Shown here piece after piece: positions 1 through 5,671 of a DNA stretch of 14,500 bases. This stretch comes from Oscillospiraceae bacterium. Its GTDB lineage: Bacteria > Bacillota_A > Clostridia > Oscillospirales > Oscillospiraceae. The position numbers and the translations under genes were made by a program. The notes beneath the pieces are model-generated. The model made no database searches. It saw only the letters and a list, made by a program, of their open reading frames with translations, and was not told where the DNA came from. Location: positions 1-14,500 of the forward strand of contig JAETOP010000135.1 in assembly GCA_021771675.1 (NCBI GenBank). Direction: 5' to 3'. Positions within the stretch are counted from its first letter, which is position 1; every line of letters starts with the position of its first letter.

Positions 1-132
1 ACTTTGCAGACCCTCGTTATCGCGCTGGGCGCGGGCCTCGGCGTTTGGGGCGTTGTCAACCTGCTGGAGGGCTACGGCTCGGACAACCCCGGTTCCAAGA
101 GCCAGGGCATGAAACACTTGATACCCAATTAG
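1..132 (+). pseudogene. Maff2-family conjugation membrane protein, 5' part, interrupted
   Basis: The frame enters from the left edge and reads T-L-Q-T-L-V-I-A-L-G-A-G-L-G-V-W-G-V-V-N-L-L-E-G-Y-G, the hydrophobic segment typical of the roughly 70-residue Maff2 proteins that sit among type IV secretion genes in clostridial conjugative elements. Native sequence runs to about 116. After the core the reading frame continues into element DNA and stops at TAG 130-132, adding a foreign tail (H-L-I-P-N). The natural 3' end is at 14385-14462. The truncated product lacks its second hydrophobic segment and is probably non-functional. The true start lies outside the window. Confidence 0.88.
109..116 (+). 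other. Left attachment junction (attL core)
   Basis: ATGAAACA is the left copy of the 8-bp core shared with 14385-14392. The sequence to its left is Maff2 coding DNA and the sequence to its right is element DNA. Rejoining the two element ends gives an inferred attP in which AATTTTGG (left of the core) and CCCAATT (right of it, about 122-130) form imperfect inverted arms, as expected for recombinase binding. Confidence 0.8.
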
Positions 133-188
133 TTGTAAATACAAATACCACGATAAAAGTGCTGTGTATGCCGCATATTTGGAGAAAA

Positions 189-224
189 AACAGCAACCGC
201 TTGCCCAGCGGTTGCTGTTTTTTT
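189..224. terminator. Bidirectional rho-independent terminator at the left end
   Basis: A 13-bp perfect stem (AACAGCAACCGCT, 189-201, with AGCGGTTGCTGTT, 207-219) has a 5-nt loop. It is followed by a T-run on the plus strand and, because it is preceded by an A-run, by a T-run on the minus strand too. It ends the leftward nuclease gene at 230 and insulates the element from Maff2 transcription. Confidence 0.9.
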
Positions 225-229
225 GCAAA

Positions 230-1180
230 CTATTGTTCATCCAATAACTTGGCATAATTTTGACGGTCACTTTCGGGAACTTCCAGCGCAGCCATTGCCT
301 GTTCTATGGACAACCCCAAGTTTTTCATTAGATTTTTTATGCTGGATAATGTGTTATCTGCAATGCCTTTCTCCCGAACGCCCTTGCTCAAATTGCACAT
401 GACCGACACCTCCCTTTCCATTGTCTGCGTCATTTGAATGTCGTAATCATCCTGCAAAATCTTCCGCTTCTCCACCTCGCTGGTTTCGCTGGAGAGAAGC
501 ACATCCAGCATCCGCAGTACGCCGTCATAGTTTGCCCCATCCGGCCCGCCAAGGCACAACATGATGATGGACAGCAAATCATAATTCCTGACGGGTTCTT
601 TGCCCTCGCCTACCAGGTGTTCTTCCACCAGCCGATACCGGGTGATGGTGTTCTCCCGATGCTGCGGCGGTTTCATGCAAATCCAGATGGAGTAGACCTT
701 TTTTATTTTCTCGTAATGGGGACCAGTGAACTCCCTGCCATACTGGGAAGAAATCATCCGACAACAGTAGTATATGCCGCGCTTTATCAGCGGATAGCCG
801 GGGTAAAAATCGTTCTGCGCCTCCACGTTGATAATGAGGGCGATCCGTTCCTCGGAGCCTGGGACGATAGCGCGGAAACGAATGTCATAGGTGACTGTCC
901 CCTCATGTACCGATTTGTCCTCGGTGTCCATGCCGCTGATGACTGTGCCGCCCTCGTCCGGCAGAACTGGGAGGTTGGACACCTGGGGCTGGCCCTCTAT
1001 GTACTTTTCGGCAATGTCGTTGACATCGCACTCTTTGTATTCTTCCAGGCAGGACTTCATAATCCGCGCCAGAATTGACTTTTCAGACAGGACACGCTTA
1101 CAGGCCGCATCATAGCCCGCGCTGTCATCTGTGATATGCAGCCCTCGGGCCACTGTAGTCTCTGAATCCAATGTCGTCAC
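230..1180 (-). CDS. Rpn-family PD-(D/E)XK nuclease / putative transposase
   Basis: The 316-residue product resembles Rpn (recombination-promoting nuclease) proteins, often labelled PD-(D/E)XK transposases. The nuclease core is visible: Asp99 in V-T-Y-D-I-R-F, then Glu120 and Gln122 in I-I-N-V-E-A-Q-N-D, matching the usual D...ExQ pattern. Next come the typical G-Y-P-L-I-K-R-G-I-Y-Y-C segment and, later, the Y-D-L-L-S-I-I-M-L-C-L-G region. The C-terminal part (about 230-316) is charged and probably helical, as in relatives where this part varies. Start is GTG at 1180 with a weak purine-rich ribosome site just upstream. It is transcribed leftward, away from the cassette, and ends on the bidirectional terminator. 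Its role here is unknown; family members cut DNA and stimulate RecA-independent recombination in E. coli. Active-site residues look intact. Confidence 0.82.
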   Translation of the reverse strand: MTTLDSETTVARGLHITDDSAGYDAACKRVLSEKSILARIMKSCLEEYKECDVNDIAEKYIEGQPQVSNLPVLPDEGGTVISGMDTEDKSVHEGTVTYDIRFRAIVPGSEERIALIINVEAQNDFYPGYPLIKRGIYYCCRMISSQYGREFTGPHYEKIKKVYSIWICMKPPQHRENTITRYRLVEEHLVGEGKEPVRNYDLLSIIMLCLGGPDGANYDGVLRMLDVLLSSETSEVEKRKILQDDYDIQMTQTMEREVSVMCNLSKGVREKGIADNTLSSIKNLMKNLGLSIEQAMAALEVPESDRQNYAKLLDEQ

Positions 1181-1243
1181 CCGCTCTCTGTAAATTGATT
1201 ATATCATAATTTTAGCCCAACGTCTATTCAAATTTCCGGCGCA

Positions 1244-2092
1244 TTATTTCCGTTTTCGCTTTCTCTTTCCATGGGTCATGCTGCCTTTACCGCGTAGCCC
1301 TTTCCCTGTGTTCATTTTATATAATTTGGACTTACGCAACGCGCTCATTATGCTGGTGAGTTCCTCCGGCGTCAATTTATCATACGGGATACCGAGCTGA
1401 TTGCAATAAATCCTGAGTTCTCGTTCTTGGGCGCTTCCTTGAAATTGCATTGCTTCCTCAATATCATTTTTTAGCTTTGCGGCAAGCGTACCCTCGTCGG
1501 CGGTTGTTGAATCTTTTCTATGTAACTCCCGGATGTCTGCGATAATGGCATCCATGTCCTCGTGAACCGCGTGAGTAAAATATTTATCTTCCTCTATGTA
1601 TGCCGCCTCTAATGTGCGGAGATAAGCGTCCTTTTCATCTGGTGCCCGCTCCGCCAAAATTTTCGCTCGTGCTATCGACACCAATGCGTTCAGATTGTTG
1701 ATTTGTGCACTGGCAATGCGGTCAACATATATCTCAATGTCCAGTAGCAGGCGGCGGAATCCCTCTTGCGTAACCATTTCGCACAGCAAACGATTATTGA
1801 TCTTACCGTTTTTCAATACTTCAATCGCGTCATCATTCAAATGCAGGGCCTCAAGTTCTGTATTTGGGTGATTTTTTTGTTCTGTCAGCCCCATGAGGTA
1901 GTCGGCGGACACACCGTAGAACTGGGCCAGGGTGACGATGCTGTATGGGCTGATATCCTTGAAATCGTCCGATTCATATTTGCCGAGCGCGGCGCGGGAC
2001 AGGCCCGTGGCCTCGGCCAACTGCTCCAAGGTCAGGCCGCGCTCTACCCGCAAATCCTTCAGTCGTTCCGGAATTGTCAACTTGCATTGCAT
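1244..2092 (-). CDS. XRE-family transcriptional regulator with C-terminal extension
   Basis: From ATG at 2092 the product is 282 residues. Residues 7-70 form an XRE/Cro-type helix-turn-helix (I-P-E-R-L-K-D-L-R...L-T-L-E-Q-L-A...L-S-R-A-A-L-G-K-Y-E, then V-S-A-D-Y-L-M-G-L). Residues 75-265 are a mostly helical domain with no recognised fold, and the protein ends in a basic tail (G-K-R-K-R-K-R-K). I chose 2092 because it is preceded on the minus strand by AAGAGGA at good spacing and begins just before the HTH; the longer open frame to 2386 adds low-complexity sequence with no family similarity. An extended -10 box and an inverted repeat lie just upstream, suggesting autoregulation. It probably controls the element; the target genes are not shown by the sequence. 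Confidence 0.85.
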   Translation of the reverse strand: MQCKLTIPERLKDLRVERGLTLEQLAEATGLSRAALGKYESDDFKDISPYSIVTLAQFYGVSADYLMGLTEQKNHPNTELEALHLNDDAIEVLKNGKINNRLLCEMVTQEGFRRLLLDIEIYVDRIASAQINNLNALVSIARAKILAERAPDEKDAYLRTLEAAYIEEDKYFTHAVHEDMDAIIADIRELHRKDSTTADEGTLAAKLKNDIEEAMQFQGSAQERELRIYCNQLGIPYDKLTPEELTSIMSALRKSKLYKMNTGKGLRGKGSMTHGKRKRKRK

Positions 2093-2132
2093 ATTTATTC
2101 CTCTTTTCGCCGCAAACCATGATATGCCTATC

Positions 2133-2199
2133 ATTATATCACAAAATTTCTCTAAGCGTGGAATTTTTCGCAAAACGGCGCTTTTTCTATCCTTAGAGA
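2133..2199 (-). promoter_or_regulatory. Probable XRE gene promoter with inverted repeat operator
   Basis: Read on the minus strand, 2138-2133 is TATAAT preceded by TG one base upstream (an extended -10), about 40 nt before the ATG at 2092. No good -35 is visible. TCTCTAAG (2149-2156) and CTTAGAGA (2192-2199) are perfect 8-bp inverted arms 35 bp apart that overlap or lie upstream of the promoter, a likely operator for an HTH repressor. Assignment to the adjacent regulator is inference. Confidence 0.5.
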
Positions 2200-2705
2200 T
2201 ATACGGAAGGGACGGCATAAAACCGCTACAATGTTCCTTGTCCAGTGCGGACACGAACATTGACAAGTGCATGACCGTCCGAACATGATATGCTCTCTGG
2301 CGAAGTGACGCATGATGCGCACCAAGGGGAGCGAAACGCCGAGGGGAACGCGCCTGGGCAGGAACGGCTTTCGGGAAGAACGGCAAATAATTGGCCTAAA
2401 AATCGTGCGTACTTTTCAATTTATGTGAAAACAGCAAATAAAAAGCAGTTTTTGTGACGAATGCCACACGAAATAGCGACACGCCGAACGGCGAACACAG
2501 TATGCTAAAGCGCGTGTGTTCTCGCGGTTCCGCATGAGGTCACGCCAAATTGTGAAAAGCGAAGGGTTCTCCTGTAGACAGGGTATCGTGAGCAACAACG
2601 CTGTCAGTTGAAGGCACAGCAACAAATTGCGCCCAGCAGCGTACATACCCCGCTATGCGGAAAAGCAGGTGCACCGATAAGCAAATGTGAAAAAGGAGTA
2701 TAAAA
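2200..2705. other. Gene-poor control region between divergent genes
   Basis: I see no credible gene here; the open frames at 2416-2646 and 2604-2789 (minus) lack family similarity. Visible structure: an imperfect 30-nt hairpin at 2231-2260 (ATGTTC and GAACAT outer arms, TGTCC/GGACA inner stem), with a second GTCCGAACAT copy at 2277-2286; a CGCCG-AA-CGGCG hairpin at 2482-2493; AACACA/TGTGTT arms at 2494-2499 and 2515-2520; and CGGAAGGG at 2204-2211, which matches a half of the palindromic site at 3547-3570. The operon promoter for the gene at 2706 should lie here but I cannot point to clear -35/-10 boxes. Confidence 0.5.
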
Positions 2706-3529
<824 letters not shown>

Positions 3530-3546
3530 ATAAATCCCCTGTTTTT

Positions 3547-3570
3547 TACGGAAAAGTGTACCCTTCCGAA
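3547..3570 (+). repeat. Inverted dyad site L (recombinase or operator site)
   Basis: A 24-bp dyad centred between G3558 and T3559. It contains CGGAAAAGTGTAC (3549-3561), which is repeated perfectly in inverted orientation at 3671-3683. Over the 22 bp from 3549 to 3570 the two sites agree at 19 positions. Dyad symmetry of this copy is 8 of 12 pairs. It starts about 18 bp after the recombinase stop codon. The size, dyad nature and position suit a small serine recombinase site, but a repressor operator would look similar. Confidence 0.7.
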
Positions 3571-3596
3571 ACTACATTCATTATTTCCCACACCCT

Positions 3597-3602
3597 TATA
3601 AT
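3597..3602 (+). promoter_or_regulatory. Candidate -10 box for the flagellar cassette
   Basis: A perfect TATAAT lies between the two inverted dyad sites, about 108 nt upstream of the tldR ATG and pointing towards it. The -35 position (around 3573-3579) is poor, so the promoter may be weak or activator-dependent. A gapped repeat TGAAAAATT (3616-3624) with AATTTTTTCA (about 3651-3660) and T-tracts follow, which could fold as a leader hairpin. Inversion of the segment 3571-3661 would turn this box to face the recombinase gene. Confidence 0.4.
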
Positions 3603-3661
3603 CGGCACCATGCCTTGAAAAATTAAGGGGTTTGCGGGATTTTTTTGCGCAATTTTTTCAC

Positions 3662-3685
3662 TTCGAAAAAGTACACTTTTCCGAA
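3662..3685 (-). repeat. Inverted dyad site R (recombinase or operator site)
   Basis: Second copy of the dyad, inverted relative to the one at 3547-3570, with GTACACTTTTCCG at 3671-3683. Its own symmetry is 10 of 12 pairs, centred between 3673 and 3674. Read in the same sense, both sites have GT as central dinucleotide, which in a serine recombinase would permit inversion between them. Centre-to-centre distance is 115 bp, close to 11 helical turns, which would also suit looping by a repressor. It ends 24 bp before the tldR start. Confidence 0.7.
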
Positions 3686-3709
3686 ATCTCAGGGGAAGGG
3701 TGTCACATT

Positions 3710-4897
3710 ATGGCAGGCAAGCGGCCTCACAGCCAGCGCATTGAGGATGGGAGGATAATCCAATATACCACCCTCAAGGTTCGGCTCTATCCTGACGAGA
3801 CCCAGGCGGAGCTATTTGAAAACACCTTTGGATGCTGCCGCTACATCTGGAATCGGATGCTGGCCGACCAGCAGAGGTTCTATTTGGAAACGGATAAGCA
3901 CTTCATCCCCACTCCTGCCAAGTACAAAAAAGAAGCGCCTTTCTTGAAAGAGGTGGATAACCAAGCCCTTATTCAAGAGCATAACAAGTTGTCCCAGGCG
4001 TTTCGGGTATTTTTCAAAGACCCTGCGCACTTTGGCTATCCCAATTTCAAAAAGAAAAAGACTGACCGGGATTCTTTCACCGCCTGCAACCATGTTTTTG
4101 AATCCGGCCCCACTATCTACACCACGCAGGACGGCATCCGCATGACCAAGGCCGGGATCGTCCGGGCCAAATTCTCCCACCGCCCGCGCAACGGCTGGAA
4201 GCTGAAACGGGTCACGGTGGAGAAAACCAAATCGGGCAAATACTTTGCTTACATTCTCTATGAGTACGTTGTGAAAGAGCCGGAAGCCGTCACGCCAACC
4301 CCGGAGACCACCATTGGTTTGAAATATTCCATGGGTCACTTCTATGCGGCAGATAACGGCGAGATGGCCGACCCGCCCCACTGGCTGAAACAGTCCCAGG
4401 AGAAGCTGGTCAAGATTCAACAGAAGCTGAATCGGATGGAACCCGGCTCCAAAAATTATCAGGAAGCGGTTCAAAAGTACCGCAAAATGCACGAGCACAT
4501 CGCCAACCAGCGCCGCGACTTCATCCACAAGCAGTCCAGCCGGATAGCCAACGGCTGGGACGCTGTGTGTATGAGGGGCGACTCTATGACGGAGATGTCT
4601 CAGCGGCTGAAGCGGGGCAACGCATTGGAGGCAGGATACGGAACCTTCCGGGAATGTCTGCGCTACAAGCTGGCGCGGCGGGGCAAGCCCCTGATTATCG
4701 TAGACCGCTACACCCCCACCACACGCACCTGTTCCAAATGCGGATTCGTCCAGGACGATGAGATTTCCTATAAAAAGAAGCGCTGGGTCTGCCCCAAGTG
4801 CGGCGCAGTTCATGACCGGGAGGTCAACGCCGCGAAGAACATCAAGGCGCAGGGCCTGGCACAATACTTCAGTATGCAGGAGCAAGCAATCGCTTAG
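3710..4897 (+). CDS. tldR: TldR: nuclease-dead TnpB-like RNA-guided repressor
   Basis: The 395-residue protein is a full-length IS200/IS605-type TnpB: N-terminal wedge/REC region (L-K-V-R-L-Y-P-D-E-T-Q...C-R-Y-I-W-N-R-M), RuvC-like domain and a zinc ribbon (C341-x2-C344, C361-x2-C364). All three RuvC catalytic positions are changed: the Asp of the G-L-D-Y-S motif is Lys205 (G-L-K-Y-S-M), the Glu of the second motif (A-V-C-I-E-N in relatives) is Arg289 (A-V-C-M-R-G-D), and the final Asp of D-R-D-x-N-A-A is Glu371 (D-R-E-V-N-A-A). It therefore should not cut DNA. TnpB-derived repressors (TldR) with such losses are known to use guide RNAs to block promoters, including flagellin promoters beside phage-borne fliC. 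No TnpA and no element ends of IS605 type are seen. ATG 3710 has GGGGAAGGG upstream; an in-frame TTG at 3632 is rejected. Confidence 0.88.
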   Translation: MAGKRPHSQRIEDGRIIQYTTLKVRLYPDETQAELFENTFGCCRYIWNRMLADQQRFYLETDKHFIPTPAKYKKEAPFLKEVDNQALIQEHNKLSQAFRVFFKDPAHFGYPNFKKKKTDRDSFTACNHVFESGPTIYTTQDGIRMTKAGIVRAKFSHRPRNGWKLKRVTVEKTKSGKYFAYILYEYVVKEPEAVTPTPETTIGLKYSMGHFYAADNGEMADPPHWLKQSQEKLVKIQQKLNRMEPGSKNYQEAVQKYRKMHEHIANQRRDFIHKQSSRIANGWDAVCMRGDSMTEMSQRLKRGNALEAGYGTFRECLRYKLARRGKPLIIVDRYTPTTRTCSKCGFVQDDEISYKKKRWVCPKCGAVHDREVNAAKNIKAQGLAQYFSMQEQAIA

Positions 4898-4917
4898 CAG
4901 ATATTGATTCTACGCTA

Positions 4918-5104
4918 TGCTGGCTGGGACACCAGTGAAAGCCCATGATTCCGGCGGGGAGCGTTGAGTGAAACGGAACCGTTCTGTTCTGCTTCACTCA
5001 GCGTTTCCGAAGCCGTCGAGTGGGAAACGAGAGGCCGTCTTTCTTTACAAATCGCGGTCGAAAGCCCTTCGGGCTGTCCAAAACATTATGACTATGAAAA
5101 AGCA
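4918..5104 (+). ncRNA. Probable TldR guide RNA (scaffold plus 3' guide)
   Basis: TnpB-type guide RNAs begin near or inside the 3' end of tnpB and end in a guide beyond the scaffold; this 224-bp gap sits in exactly that place. It is dense in structure: CTGG-GACA-CCAG (4924-4935); a 12-bp stem 4961-4972 with 4993-5004 (two G-U pairs) whose loop contains ACGG-AA-CCGT; GTTTCC (5003-5008) with GGAAAC (5023-5028); and a terminal AGCCC-TTC-GGGCT hairpin (5063-5075). The last hairpin and the following C-C-A-A-A-A-C resemble the end of IS605-type right-end scaffolds, so a guide would start near 5085 (ATTATGACTATG...). Exact 5' and 3' ends are not determinable here. An open frame across this stretch (4968-5213) has no family similarity. 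Confidence 0.65.
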
Positions 5105-5121
5105 GGCGAAAGGAGTTTGCC

Positions 5122-5496
5122 ATGCTGTTCTTACAGCTCAAAACAGGAGAGTACATGACCATCGGCGGCAACGTGGTGGTTCAGCTCAACGATGCTTCCA
5201 GCAGCCACTGTAAGCTGATGATCGAGGCCCCCAGGGAAGTTCCCGTTGTGCGGGGGGAACTGCTGGAACGTGCCGGAGAGCCGCGCCCGGAGTGCGTCAT
5301 AGATGTTGCCCGCCAGCACAGCTCAAGGACGGGACTGTCCTGGAATCGGAACAAGACCCAGGCGTTGAATGCTATGCGGCGATTACTCAATCAGATGGAC
5401 GGCAGCGACAGCCGCGTGAGAGACCTGCACCGCCAGCTTGACTTCCTGTTCCCGCCCGAATTCGCGTCCAACGAGACGCTCTGTGCCCCCAAATAA
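5122..5496 (+). CDS. csrA: CsrA-family translational regulator with C-terminal extension
   Basis: Residues 1-55 are clearly CsrA: M-L-F-L...K-T-G-E-Y-M-T-I-G-G-N-V-V-V...K-L-M-I-E-A-P-R-E-V-P-V-V-R-G-E-L-L-E-R. The RNA-contact residues Leu4 and Arg44 are present. CsrA binds GGA-containing hairpins in mRNA leaders; in Gram-positive bacteria its classic target is the flagellin mRNA, with FliW as antagonist. Typical CsrA is 60-75 residues, while this one is 124: residues 60-124 form an unrecognised tail (rich in Arg and Asp, with a likely helix A-L-N-A-M-R-R-L-L-N-Q-M). ATG 5122 has AAGGAG 6 nt upstream. It lies between the guide RNA region and the flagellin, whose leader has ten GGA motifs, so it is probably a dedicated flagellin regulator. 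No fliW is in the window. Confidence 0.87.
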   Translation: MLFLQLKTGEYMTIGGNVVVQLNDASSSHCKLMIEAPREVPVVRGELLERAGEPRPECVIDVARQHSSRTGLSWNRNKTQALNAMRRLLNQMDGSDSRVRDLHRQLDFLFPPEFASNETLCAPK

Positions 5497-5671
5497 AATT
5501 GGTTTCACCCGGAGTAGCTGCCCGGTTGGAATACAGCAACGCGCTGGACCTCCAAAGGCCACGGAGCATGGACAGCGCGGAGCAAACTCCATTGCGTTGG
5601 AGCAGGGAATATTAGTGAAGACGCAATGGACGGCAAATACCCAAAATCTAATTTGAAAGGAATCAAGAATT
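5497..5671 (+). promoter_or_regulatory. GGA-rich flagellin mRNA leader, probable CsrA target
   Basis: The 175-nt gap contains ten GGA trinucleotides (starting 5511, 5528, 5546, 5563, 5570, 5579, 5599, 5606, 5628, 5659), several times the chance number. A perfect 9-bp stem, CCATTGCGT (5589-5597) with ACGCAATGG (5621-5629), presents two GGAs in its 23-nt loop, and the last GGA is the Shine-Dalgarno core (GAAAGGA, 5655-5661). This layout matches known CsrA-repressed flagellin leaders, where CsrA bridges an upstream loop and the ribosome site. I found no convincing SigD (sigma-28) promoter of the form TAAA-N15-CCGATAT here. Confidence 0.65.

Noticed and set aside
2416..2646. Small minus-strand gene in the control region
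   Set aside because: No recognisable motif, Cys/Leu-rich composition without a clear signal or membrane pattern, and no good ribosome site.
3812..4885. Long minus-strand open frame opposite tldR
   Set aside because: Shadow of tldR; no motifs and no ribosome site, whereas the plus strand shows TnpB motifs throughout.
3710..4897. Active IS605-type transposon with TnpB nuclease
   Set aside because: Catalytic residues are lost, no TnpA gene is present, and I see no matching pair of IS605-type terminal hairpins around the gene.
4968..5213. Possible 81-residue gene between tldR and csrA
   Set aside because: It overlaps the csrA start in another frame, lacks a family match, and its basic composition is explained by structured RNA stems.
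5494..5515. SigD (sigma-28) promoter for the flagellin
   Set aside because: TAAA at 5494-5497 is followed only by CCGGAGT at 11-nt spacing, not the expected 15 nt and CCGATAT.
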